A stretch of 64,000 bases of DNA from the NCBI RefSeq assembly GCF_000731955.1, contig NZ_JNCK01000001.1, positions 3,482,938 through 3,546,937 of the forward strand, read 5' to 3'. The DNA is from Halomonas zincidurans B6 (lineage in GTDB: Bacteria > Pseudomonadota > Gammaproteobacteria > Pseudomonadales > Halomonadaceae). The translations under genes and the position numbers were made by a program. Shown here piece by piece: positions 31,934-40,080 of this stretch (within the stretch, counting starts at the first letter, position 1; every line of letters starts with the position of its first letter). The notes under the pieces are model-generated. The model did not search any database and was not told where the DNA came from. It worked only from the letters and a program-made list of their open reading frames with translations.

Positions 31934-32683
31934 ATGCGCATGCCGCTGATCGCCGGCAATTGGAAGATGAACGGATCCCTGACGCTGATCGAGCAGTTCG
32001 GCGAGGCCTTCGCGGCGGCCGAGCTATCGTCCTCGGTGGAAGTGGCCCTGTTGCCGCCGTTTCCCTATCTGCCGGCCGCGCAGGCAGCCCTCGGCGCGAC
32101 GCCGGTGGTGCTCGGCGCGCAGACGCTGAACCCGGCGCACTCCGGGGCGCATACCGGGGAAGTCAGTGGTCGGATGCTCAAGGAATTTGGCGTCGAGTAT
32201 GCCCTGGTCGGTCATTCCGAACGGCGTCAACTATACCGCGAAGCCGACGAGGCGGTCTACGACCGCCTGCTGGCGGCACTCAGCGCGGATATCCGGCCTA
32301 TCCTGTGCGTCGGCGAGACGCTCGAGGAGCGCGATGCCGGCCGAACCCGCGATGTCGTGCTGCGTCAAGTGGGCCATGTCATGGCGAGGCTGGATCCGCA
32401 GCAGCGCACTCGGGTGACGATCGCCTACGAGCCGGTGTGGGCCATCGGCAGCGGTCGCACAGCCACGCCCGAGCAGGCCCAGGAGGTCCTGGCGGCGATT
32501 CGCGAGTATCAGGCCGGCTTCGACCGCGAATTGGCGGCCGGACTGCGCTTGCTCTACGGCGGCAGCATGAATGCCGGCAACGCGGCTGAATTGTTGTCTC
32601 AGCCCGATATCGACGGCGGCCTGGTGGGCGGAGCTTCGCTCAAGGTCGACGATTTTATAGCCATCTGTCAGTCAGCAGGTTAA
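31934..32683 (+). CDS. tpiA: Triosephosphate isomerase
   Basis: 249 residues, complete TIM barrel. K11 (GNWKMNG), H94 (VGHSERR) and the catalytic glutamate in AYEPVWAIGSG are present, as is the phosphate-binding LYGGSMN. It starts after AAAGGGG. Follows glmM and precedes secG, the common gammaproteobacterial order. Confidence 0.97.
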   Translation: MRMPLIAGNWKMNGSLTLIEQFGEAFAAAELSSSVEVALLPPFPYLPAAQAALGATPVVLGAQTLNPAHSGAHTGEVSGRMLKEFGVEYALVGHSERRQLYREADEAVYDRLLAALSADIRPILCVGETLEERDAGRTRDVVLRQVGHVMARLDPQQRTRVTIAYEPVWAIGSGRTATPEQAQEVLAAIREYQAGFDRELAAGLRLLYGGSMNAGNAAELLSQPDIDGGLVGGASLKVDDFIAICQSAG

Positions 32684-32685
32684 CC

Positions 32686-33048
32686 ATGCAAGCCATCCTT
32701 CTCATGATTCATGTGGCGCTCGCCATCGCGCTGGTCGCGCTCATTCTGCTGCAGCAGGGTAAAGGCGCCGAGGCCGGCGCCTCCTTCGGGGGGGGGGCCT
32801 CGCAGACCGTCTTCGGCTCGCGCGGCAGCAGCAGCTTCCTGGCCACGCTCACCGGGGTGCTGGCAGCGGCCTTCTTCGTGACCTCGCTGGGCCTGGCTTA
32901 CCTGGCTTCTTCCCAGGCCGATAGCGCGCCGGACGTGGGTATTCCCGACGCCGAGGTGATCGAACAGCAGAAAACGGTACCGACCCTTGACGACAGCAGC
33001 AATCAGCAGGATAATGCTGCGCCAGCCCTCGAGGAAGAAGGACAGTGA
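32686..33048 (+). CDS. secG: Protein translocase subunit SecG
   Basis: 120 residues. Two membrane helices (about 3-24 and 52-75) around the conserved loop LLQQGKGAEAGASFGGGASQTVFGS-type segment, then a polar tail. Part of the SecYEG channel. Starts two bases after the tpiA stop. Confidence 0.92.
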   Translation: MQAILLMIHVALAIALVALILLQQGKGAEAGASFGGGASQTVFGSRGSSSFLATLTGVLAAAFFVTSLGLAYLASSQADSAPDVGIPDAEVIEQQKTVPTLDDSSNQQDNAAPALEEEGQ

Positions 33049-33119
33049 TAGTCCGGTCTGATGATCGAGTAGCAGCAAGATAAACCAAGCGGAATCTTTC
33101 GAGGATGAAATGCTTGGTC

Positions 33120-33150
33120 TTGAACGGAAGGCAGTCGCAGGATTTATTCT
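33120..33150 (+). promoter_or_regulatory. Possible promoter of tRNA-Leu
   Basis: TTGAAC (33120-33125) and TATTCT (33145-33150) with a 19-bp spacer, 21 bp upstream of the tRNA. The spacing is long, so this is tentative; transcription may instead come from secG. Confidence 0.35.
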
Positions 33151-33170
33151 GCCTCTTGTTCGCCCCTGAT

Positions 33171-33257
33171 GCCGAAGTGGTGGAATTGGTAGACACGCTA
33201 TCTTGAGGGGGTAGTGGCCTTATGGTCGTGGGGGTTCAAGTCCCCCCTTCGGCACCA
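33171..33257 (+). tRNA. tRNA-Leu (anticodon GAG)
   Basis: 87 nt including an encoded CCA. Acceptor GCCGAAG pairs with CTTCGGC, discriminator A. Anticodon stem CTATC/GGTAG with loop TTGAGGG, anticodon GAG at 33205-33207. A long variable arm and GGTTCAAGTCC T arm complete a class-II tRNA. Confidence 0.97.
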
Positions 33258-33323
33258 CCTGAGCGCCCCAGCAAGCGGTGCTCGGGAGCACGATTGGCTG
33301 GACATGGCGATCTGCTCGTTTCC

Positions 33324-33353
33324 TTGACCGGAGCGCGAGCGAGTTCCTATAAT
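33324..33353 (+). promoter_or_regulatory. Sigma-70 promoter of the initiator tRNA operon
   Basis: TTGACC (33324-33329), an 18-bp spacer, TATAAT (33348-33353), 14 bp before the mature tRNA 5' end. A near-consensus promoter typical of a tRNA gene. Confidence 0.8.
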
Positions 33354-33366
33354 CGCCAACCTATGA

Positions 33367-33443
<77 letters not shown>

Positions 33444-33458
33444 AGTTTGTTGTGAAAG

Positions 33459-33483
33459 GCCCCTTCCTATGAAGGGGCTTTTT
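33459..33483 (+). terminator. Terminator after the initiator tRNA
   Basis: Stem GCCCCTTC, loop CTAT, stem GAAGGGGC, then five T. Readthrough would be needed for the tRNA promoter to feed rimP-nusA-infB. Confidence 0.85.
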
Positions 33484-33600
33484 GTTAGCAGCCTGATTTT
33501 GGCCATCTGAGTTGTTGACACTAATGCCAATCAGCCACCTAGCTTTCCTCTTTACTCCTGGGTCAGGTGCCTGATGCAACTGCTGTAGGAGCCTTCGTCT

Positions 33601-34062
33601 GTGGCAAACAAGCACGCTGCGCTGAACGCACTCATCGAGCCGGTGGTCACGGCCATGGGCTTTGAACTCTGGGGGATCGAGCTTTTGCCCCAGGGCAAGC
33701 AGTCCCGGCTGGTGGTGTACATCGACAGCCCGGTGGGCATCACGGTCGATCACTGTGCCGACGTCAGTCGTCAGATCAGCGGGGTACTCGATGTCGAGGA
33801 TCCAATTCCCGGCAAGTATCAGCTCGAGGTGTCGTCACCCGGCATGGATCGCCCCTTGTTTGATCTTGAGCAGTTCGCGCGCTTCAAGGGGTATCAGGTA
33901 TCCCTGCGCTTGCGGGCGCCGTTCGAAGGGCGTCGCAAGTTCAAGGGGTTGCTGGCGGGCGTCGAGAATGACGAGGTGCTGCTGCAGCTGGACGGCGAAG
34001 AGTACTGCTTTCCCATCGATGGCATTGAACAGGCGCGGATCGTGCCGCAGTTCGGTGCATGA
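33601..34062 (+). CDS. rimP: Ribosome maturation factor RimP
   Basis: 153 residues; 30S subunit assembly. Motifs: GFELWGIELLPQGKQ near the start, VEVSSPGMDRPLF-like LEVSSPGMDRPLF in the middle, and a C-terminal SH3-like beta domain. The start is GTG 33601 with GTAGGAG upstream. First gene of the nusA-infB operon. Confidence 0.94.
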   Translation: MANKHAALNALIEPVVTAMGFELWGIELLPQGKQSRLVVYIDSPVGITVDHCADVSRQISGVLDVEDPIPGKYQLEVSSPGMDRPLFDLEQFARFKGYQVSLRLRAPFEGRRKFKGLLAGVENDEVLLQLDGEEYCFPIDGIEQARIVPQFGA

Positions 34063-34090
34063 GGACTGGTTTTCTGGCGAGGCTTAAGGC

Positions 34091-35584
34091 ATGAGCAAAG
34101 AGATTCTGCTGGTCGTTGATGCGATCTCGAACGAAAAGGGTGTACCCCGCGACGTTATCTTCGGCGCGGTCGAGGCGGCATTGGCCAGCGCATCACGCAA
34201 GCGTTTCGAAGGTCAGGAAGCGAGCGTACGCGTGCAGATCGATCGCGCCACCGGCGACTACGAGACGTTTCGTCGCTGGGCGGTAGTCGAGGACGATGAC
34301 TTCGAGAATCCGGATGCCGAAATCAAGCAGTCGTACGCCGAGAGGCGCGACCCGCCGTTGACGCTCGGCGATGTGGTCGAGGAGCGCATCGAGAACGCCG
34401 CCTTCGGGCGCATCGCGGCACAGACCGCCAAGCAGGTCATCGTGCAGAAGGTTCGCGAGGCCGAGCGTGCCGAGATCGTGCGGCACTACGCCGAGCGTGA
34501 AGGTGAGTTGATCGCCGGCATCGTCAAGAAGACTACCCGCGATGGGCTGATCATCGACCTGGGCGACAACGCCGAGGGCTTCCTGCCGCGCAGCGAGATG
34601 ATTCCCGGCGAGCGTTACCGGCTCAACGAGCGGGTCCGCGCGCTGTTGTGGAAGGTCGACGCCGAAGCCCGCGGCTCGCAACTGATCCTGACCCGCACGC
34701 GTCCCGAGCTGATCATCGAACTGTTCAAGATCGAGGTGCCGGAAATCGCCGAGCAGCTCATCGAGATCAAGGGCGCGGCTCGCGACCCGGGGTCGCGGGC
34801 CAAGATCGCGGTCAAGACCAACGACAAGCGCATCGACCCGGTCGGCGCCTGCGTCGGGATGCGCGGTTCCCGCGTCCAGGCGGTATCCAACGAACTGCGC
34901 AACGAGCGCGTGGATATCATCCTCTGGGACGACAACCCGGCCCAACTGGTGATCAATGCCATGGCGCCGGCGGATGTGGCCTCGATTCTCGTCGACGAGG
35001 ATACCCACGCCATGGACGTGGCGGTCGCCGAGGACAATCTGGCCCAGGCCATCGGCCGCAGCGGGCAGAACGTTCGCCTGGCCAGCGAGCTGACAGGCTG
35101 GGCGCTCAATGTAATGACCGAAGACGAGGCTGAAGGCAAGCGCGAGCAGGAAGTCGACACGCTGGTCGAGTACTTCATCAATCATCTCGAGATCGATGAT
35201 GAGCTGGCCCGGATACTGGTCGACGAAGGCTTCACTTCGCTCGAGGAGATCGCCTACGTACCGCTCGAGGAAATGCTGGAGATCGAAGAATTCGACGAGG
35301 ACCTGGTAGAGGAGTTGCGCGCACGCGCAAAAGATGAGCTGTTGAACCTGGCAATCGCTTCCGAAGAGGCACTCGACGGCGCTCAGCCCGCCGAGGATCT
35401 CCTCGAGATGGACGGCATGGATCGTCACCTGGCCTTCACTCTGGCCAGTCGTGGCATCGTCACCATGGAAGACCTTGCCGAACAATCTGTCGATGACCTC
35501 AAGGACATCGAGGATGTAGACGAAGAGCGCGCCGCGGCACTGATCATGACCGCCCGTGCGCCCTGGTTCGAGAGTCAAGAGTAA
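34091..35584 (+). CDS. nusA: Transcription termination/antitermination protein NusA
   Basis: 497 residues. N-terminal polymerase-binding domain (1-130), S1 domain (about 135-200), two KH domains (about 200-345) with VGACVGMRGSRVQAV and AIGRSGQNVRLAS, and two C-terminal acidic repeats (about 365-490), which gammaproteobacterial NusA has and many others lack. It follows rimP by 28 bp. Confidence 0.97.
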   Translation: MSKEILLVVDAISNEKGVPRDVIFGAVEAALASASRKRFEGQEASVRVQIDRATGDYETFRRWAVVEDDDFENPDAEIKQSYAERRDPPLTLGDVVEERIENAAFGRIAAQTAKQVIVQKVREAERAEIVRHYAEREGELIAGIVKKTTRDGLIIDLGDNAEGFLPRSEMIPGERYRLNERVRALLWKVDAEARGSQLILTRTRPELIIELFKIEVPEIAEQLIEIKGAARDPGSRAKIAVKTNDKRIDPVGACVGMRGSRVQAVSNELRNERVDIILWDDNPAQLVINAMAPADVASILVDEDTHAMDVAVAEDNLAQAIGRSGQNVRLASELTGWALNVMTEDEAEGKREQEVDTLVEYFINHLEIDDELARILVDEGFTSLEEIAYVPLEEMLEIEEFDEDLVEELRARAKDELLNLAIASEEALDGAQPAEDLLEMDGMDRHLAFTLASRGIVTMEDLAEQSVDDLKDIEDVDEERAAALIMTARAPWFESQE

Positions 35585-35611
35585 CTAGGTCACGGGCTCA
35601 GGAGGGTCGTA

Positions 35612-38182
35612 ATGGCAGAGATGACAGTTAAGGATTTTGCAGCCAAGGTGGGGCGTGAGGCGCCCCGCCTGCTGGAACAGATGCAGGAAGCCGGGCTTCC
35701 CCACAAGGCGGAAGGCGACGCGGTGTCCGAAGAGGACAAGCAACGCCTGCTCGACCACCTCACTCAGAGTCATGGCGGCGGCCAGGTACCGAAGAATCGC
35801 GTCACCCTGACACGCAAGACCAAGAGTCGCATTCGCTCGGGCGACGGTCGCGGCAAGTCGATCGAGGTTTCCGTCCGCAAGAAGCGTACCTACGTCAAGC
35901 GCGAGGAAGCCGAGGAGCCGGCGGCGCAGGCCCCCGAACAGGGCCCGCGTCAGCTGGTCGGCGACATGGCCGATGCCTCTCAGGCGCGCGAACAGGCGGA
36001 GCGTGAGGCCCAGGCCAAGGCCGCCGAGGCTCAGCCGGACGTTTCGGGCGCCGCCGCGTCGGGCGCCACTGCGTCGGGCGTCGAGGTCCCGGCAACGTCC
36101 GATAACAGCGCCCAGGCGGAAACTACCGCGCCGGCCGCCGACGAGATCCGCTCCGAGCAGGATCTTGCCGCTGGCGAGCCGCCTGCGGAGCCGATCGTCG
36201 AGGCACCGCCCAAGGAGCCGCGCAGCGACAACCGCCGCGCCAATCCCAAGAAGGCCGCCGCCAAGAAGGATCGCGACACCAGTCGTGACGAAGATCGCGA
36301 GGAGCGCGCCGAGCGCCGTCGCGGTGGCGGCAAGAAGGTCAAGCGTGCCGAGCGGCGTGGTAGCCGGCGCGGCGGCCGCGACAGCGGCGGCGGTGGCAAG
36401 CACAGCTTCCAGCGTCCGACCCAGCCGATCGTGCGCGAGGTGGCGATCCCCGAGTCGATCAGCGTCGCCGATCTGGCCGACAAGATGGCGATCAAGGCCA
36501 ACGAAGTCATCAAGGCCATGTTCACCATGGGCGCGGCGGTGACCATCAACCAGACCATCGACCAGGACACCGCGGCGATCGTCGTCGAGGAGATGGGCCA
36601 CAAGCCCAAGCTGGTCAAGGACGACGCGCTGGAGACCGAAGTCCTCGAGGGCATTTCCTACGAGGGCGAGGAGATCACGCGTTCGCCGGTGGTCACGGTG
36701 ATGGGTCATGTCGACCACGGCAAGACCTCGCTGCTCGACTTCATCCGGCGCACCAAGGTCGCCACTGGCGAGGCCGGCGGCATCACCCAGCACATCGGCG
36801 CCTACCACGTCGAGGATCAGCACGGCGGCGTGACGTTCCTCGACACCCCGGGCCACGCGGCGTTCACCGCCATGCGTGCCCGCGGCGCCCAGGCGACCGA
36901 CGTGGTCATCCTGGTGGTCGCGGCCGACGACGGCGTGATGCCGCAGACCATCGAGGCGGTCGAGCACGCCAAGGCGGCCGAAGTGCCGCTGGTGGTCGCG
37001 GTCAACAAGATCGACAAGCAGGGCGCCGATCCCGACCGGGTCAAGAACGAGCTGTCCCAGCACGGCGTGATCTCCGAAGAGTGGGGCGGCGATACCCAGT
37101 TCGTGCACGTCTCGGCGAAGACCGGCGAAGGCATCGATGCCCTGCTCGAGGCGGTATTGCTGGTCTCCGAGGTGCTCGAGCTCAAGGCCGTTCCCGCGGC
37201 GCCCGGCAAGGGCGTGGTGGTCGAGTCGCGGCTTGACAAGGGGCGCGGCCCGGTGGCCACCGTGCTGGTCCAGAACGGCACCCTGAAGAAGGGCGACATC
37301 GTGCTGGCCGGCCTGCACTACGGCCGCGTTCGCGCGCTGACCAACGAGCTCGGCAAGCAGGTCGACGAAGCCGGCCCGGCGATGCCGGTGGAGATCCAGG
37401 GCCTGGACGGCACGCCCGAAGCCGGCGAGGACTTCATGGTCCTGGCCGACGACAAGAAGGCCCGCGAAGTCGCCAACTTCCGTCAGGGCAAGTACCGCGA
37501 GGTGCGTCTGGCGCGTCAGCAGAAGGCCAAGCTCGAGAACATGTTCTCGCAGATGGGCCAGGACGAGGTGGCCAAGGTCAATATCGTCCTCAAGGTCGAC
37601 GTGCAGGGCTCGCTGGAAGCGATCCGCGGGGCGCTCGAGGAGCTCTCCACCGGCGAGGTCGAAGTCGCCGTGGTGTCCTCCGGGGTCGGCGGCATCACCG
37701 GCACCGATGCCAACCTGGCGCTGGCCTCCGACGCCATTCTGGTCGGCTTCAACGTGCGTGCCGACGCCGCCGCGCGCGAGATCGTCGAGCGCGAAGGGCT
37801 GGACCTGCGCTACTACAGCGTCATCTACCAGTTGGTGGATGAAGTCAAGCAGGCGATGAGCGGCATGCTGGCGCCGGAGTGGAAGGAAGAGATCGTCGGT
37901 ATCGCCGAGGTCCGCGACGTCTTCCGCGCGCCCAAGATCGGCTCGGTGGCCGGCTGCATGGTCGTCGAGGGTAGCGTCCATCGCCACAAGAAGATCCGCG
38001 TGTTGCGCGACAACGTGGTCATCTACGAGGGCGAGCTGGAATCGCTGCGCCGCTTCAAGGACGACGTCAGCGAAGTGCGCAACGGCATGGAGTGCGGTAT
38101 CGGCGTCAAGAACTACAACGACGTCCAGGTCGGCGACAAGATCGAGGTCTTCGATCAGGTCAAGGTCGAGCGCAGCCTGTGA
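35612..38182 (+). CDS. infB: Translation initiation factor IF-2
   Basis: 856 residues. N-terminal IF2N domain (1-52), long Ala/Glu/Arg-rich low-complexity linker (about 95-275), second IF2N-type domain (about 280-335), then the GTPase domain with G1 GHVDHGKTS, G3 DTPGHAAF and G4 NKID, and domains II-IV ending in the C2 fMet-tRNA-binding part. ATG 35612 follows GGAGGG; an internal ATG at 35621 is less well placed. Confidence 0.97.
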   Translation: MAEMTVKDFAAKVGREAPRLLEQMQEAGLPHKAEGDAVSEEDKQRLLDHLTQSHGGGQVPKNRVTLTRKTKSRIRSGDGRGKSIEVSVRKKRTYVKREEAEEPAAQAPEQGPRQLVGDMADASQAREQAEREAQAKAAEAQPDVSGAAASGATASGVEVPATSDNSAQAETTAPAADEIRSEQDLAAGEPPAEPIVEAPPKEPRSDNRRANPKKAAAKKDRDTSRDEDREERAERRRGGGKKVKRAERRGSRRGGRDSGGGGKHSFQRPTQPIVREVAIPESISVADLADKMAIKANEVIKAMFTMGAAVTINQTIDQDTAAIVVEEMGHKPKLVKDDALETEVLEGISYEGEEITRSPVVTVMGHVDHGKTSLLDFIRRTKVATGEAGGITQHIGAYHVEDQHGGVTFLDTPGHAAFTAMRARGAQATDVVILVVAADDGVMPQTIEAVEHAKAAEVPLVVAVNKIDKQGADPDRVKNELSQHGVISEEWGGDTQFVHVSAKTGEGIDALLEAVLLVSEVLELKAVPAAPGKGVVVESRLDKGRGPVATVLVQNGTLKKGDIVLAGLHYGRVRALTNELGKQVDEAGPAMPVEIQGLDGTPEAGEDFMVLADDKKAREVANFRQGKYREVRLARQQKAKLENMFSQMGQDEVAKVNIVLKVDVQGSLEAIRGALEELSTGEVEVAVVSSGVGGITGTDANLALASDAILVGFNVRADAAAREIVEREGLDLRYYSVIYQLVDEVKQAMSGMLAPEWKEEIVGIAEVRDVFRAPKIGSVAGCMVVEGSVHRHKKIRVLRDNVVIYEGELESLRRFKDDVSEVRNGMECGIGVKNYNDVQVGDKIEVFDQVKVERSL

Positions 38183-38227
38183 CGAATGGTATGTCGACGC
38201 CGATGACGCAGCGAGGAGAGTGAGCCG

Positions 38228-38635
38228 ATGCGCGAGTTCAAGCGTACCGACCGGGTGGCCGACCAGCTCCAGCAGGAGTTGGCGGTGCTCATCCAGCGCG
38301 AGATCAAGGACCCGCGGCTGGGCATGGTCACCGTCAGTGGCGTGACCGTCAGCCGCGACCTGGGCTACGCCGACGTCTATGTCACCCTGTTGGGCGACGA
38401 CGAGCCTGAGCGGATCAAGGAGAACCTCGCGGTACTCAAGCGTGCCGGGGGGTTTCTGCGCAGCCAGATCGCACGCCGGATCAAGCTGCGCCACGTGCCG
38501 GAACTGCGCTTTCACTTCGATGAGAGCGTGGTTCGCGGACACAAGCTGTCGTCGCTGATCGACGAGGCGGTCGAGACCGACCGGGCGCGTCACGGCGATG
38601 TGGCCGAGGGCGACGAACCGGAAGGCCAACGCTGA
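38228..38635 (+). CDS. rbfA: 30S ribosome-binding factor RbfA
   Basis: 135 residues, a single KH-like domain: EFKRTDRVADQLQQELAVLI at the N-terminus, VTVSGVTVSRDLGYADVYVT, and LRHVPELRFHFDESV. Involved in 16S 5'-end maturation. Preceded by GAGGAGAG. Its stop overlaps the truB start (TGATG). Confidence 0.96.
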   Translation: MREFKRTDRVADQLQQELAVLIQREIKDPRLGMVTVSGVTVSRDLGYADVYVTLLGDDEPERIKENLAVLKRAGGFLRSQIARRIKLRHVPELRFHFDESVVRGHKLSSLIDEAVETDRARHGDVAEGDEPEGQR

Positions 38636-39543
38636 TGGCGCGTCGTCGCCGCGGCCTGCCGATCGATGGCGTGCTGTTGCTGGACAAGCCCCGGGGCGTG
38701 TCCAGCAACCATGCCCTGCAGCGTGTACGCCGGCTTTACCAGGCGCAGAAGGCGGGGCATACCGGCACGCTGGATCCGATGGCCACCGGGCTGTTGCCGG
38801 TGTGCTTCGGCGAGGCGACCAAGTTCTCGTCGCAGCTGCTCGAGGCCGACAAGGTCTACCGCACCTACGTGCGACTCGGCGAGATCACCGACACCGGCGA
38901 TGCCGACGGCGAGGTGATCGAGCGGCGTCCGGTACCGGCACTCGAGGCGGCCGACATCGAACGGGTGCTGGGCGATTTCCGCGGCGAGATCGAGCAGATC
39001 CCGCCGATGCATTCGGCGCTCAAGCATCAAGGCAAGCCGCTTTATCAACTGGCCCGCGAGGGCAAGACGATTGCGCGTGCGCCGCGCCGCGTGACGGTTT
39101 ACGATACGCGGCTGATCGGCCGCGAGCCGGCGGGCTTCGAGTTGGAAGTCGCCTGCAGCAAGGGCACCTACATTCGTACGCTGGCCGGGGACATCGGTAC
39201 GGCGCTGGGCTGCGGGGCGCATATCAGTGCGCTGCGCCGGCTCAAGACCGGGCCCTTTAAGGCCGCTGACATGTTCGACTTCGCGACCCTGGAGGCCGGG
39301 CTGACGGATGGCGGGCACCAAGCGTTGTTGCCGATGGACGTGCTGGTTGCGCATCTGCCGCGTCTGGACGTCGATGACGCCACCGCGCAGCGCGTGCTTC
39401 ATGGCCAGCGGGCGCCTGTTGATACCATCGGGCTGACCAACGACAGCCTGGTTAGACTCTATCGCGATGCGGCCTTTCTGGGCCTGGTCGCGGTAACGGC
39501 GGCAGGGGAGATCGCTCCGCGCCGCCTGGTCGCCGCCGCCTGA
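38635..39543 (+). CDS. truB: tRNA pseudouridine(55) synthase TruB
   Basis: 302 residues. Catalytic D47 in GHTGTLDPMATG, with the family motif GVLLLDKPRGVSSN at the start, SKGTYIRTL and a C-terminal PUA-like domain. Forms U55 in the T loop of tRNAs. Coupled to rbfA by overlapping codons. Confidence 0.96.
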   Translation: MARRRRGLPIDGVLLLDKPRGVSSNHALQRVRRLYQAQKAGHTGTLDPMATGLLPVCFGEATKFSSQLLEADKVYRTYVRLGEITDTGDADGEVIERRPVPALEAADIERVLGDFRGEIEQIPPMHSALKHQGKPLYQLAREGKTIARAPRRVTVYDTRLIGREPAGFELEVACSKGTYIRTLAGDIGTALGCGAHISALRRLKTGPFKAADMFDFATLEAGLTDGGHQALLPMDVLVAHLPRLDVDDATAQRVLHGQRAPVDTIGLTNDSLVRLYRDAAFLGLVAVTAAGEIAPRRLVAAA

Positions 39544-39589
39544 CCGCGGCTGGCGGCTCTCGCCACTGGGATTTAAGTGGCGCGACCCT

Positions 39590-39655
39590 GGAGACTGCAA
39601 ATATGCGTGGTCTCCGACATTCAATGCTCAGGCATATTGCTTACTGGAGAGACAG
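39590..39655 (+). promoter_or_regulatory. rpsO leader: candidate S15 autoregulatory pseudoknot
   Basis: GGAGAC (39590-39595) pairs with GTCTCC (39610-39615). The loop contains ATATGC (39601-39606), which is the exact complement of GCATAT (39632-39637) just upstream of the ribosome binding site, so an H-type pseudoknot can form. TCTCC can alternatively pair with the ribosome binding site GGAGA (39646-39650). E. coli S15 represses its own mRNA through a pseudoknot, which supports the reading. Confidence 0.5.
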
Positions 39656-39925
39656 ATGGCTTTGACCGCTGAAAAGAAGGCCGAGATCGTCAACGAATAC
39701 GGCCGTGGTGACAACGACACCGGTTCCCCCGAGGTTCAGGTGGCGCTGTTGAGTGCCAACATCGATGGCCTGCAGTCGCACTTCAAGACCAACAAGCAGG
39801 ACCACCACTCGCGTCGTGGCCTGATCCGCATGGTCAACCAGCGCCGCAAGCTGCTCGACTACCTCAAGCGCAAGGATCTGGGGCGCTACCAGTCGCTGAT
39901 CCAGCGTCTGGGCCTGCGTCGCTAA
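39656..39925 (+). CDS. rpsO: 30S ribosomal protein S15
   Basis: 89 residues, the same length as E. coli S15. Helical 16S-binding protein with GDTGSPEVQ-like DNDTGSPEVQVALLS, HHSRRGLIRMVNQRRKLLDYL and the C-terminal helix. Preceded by GGAGAG. Followed by a terminator and pnp, the classical rpsO-pnp order. Confidence 0.98.
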   Translation: MALTAEKKAEIVNEYGRGDNDTGSPEVQVALLSANIDGLQSHFKTNKQDHHSRRGLIRMVNQRRKLLDYLKRKDLGRYQSLIQRLGLRR

Positions 39926-39950
39926 GCAAGGCCTGTCCGCGGATGATGAT

Positions 39951-39984
39951 GAACAAGCAACCCCTCGGGGTTGCTTGTTCTTTT
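39951..39984 (+). terminator. Terminator between rpsO and pnp
   Basis: A 14-bp stem (GAACAAGCAACCCC and its complement) with a two-base TC spacer, then TTTT. The true loop must open a few pairs. It leaves about 95 bp for pnp initiation. Confidence 0.85.
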
Positions 39985-40080
39985 ATGGGGGTGCGGTAGC
40001 CCTTGACCCCGTGAACTCCTAAAATGGTCGCCGAGTCAAAAAGACCCCAACATGAAACAGACAAGTTGAAGGAAGTCACC

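Noticed and set aside
35895..36542. Long Ala/Arg/Ser/Pro-rich frames inside infB
   Set aside because: They are out-of-frame shadows of the low-complexity linker of IF-2.
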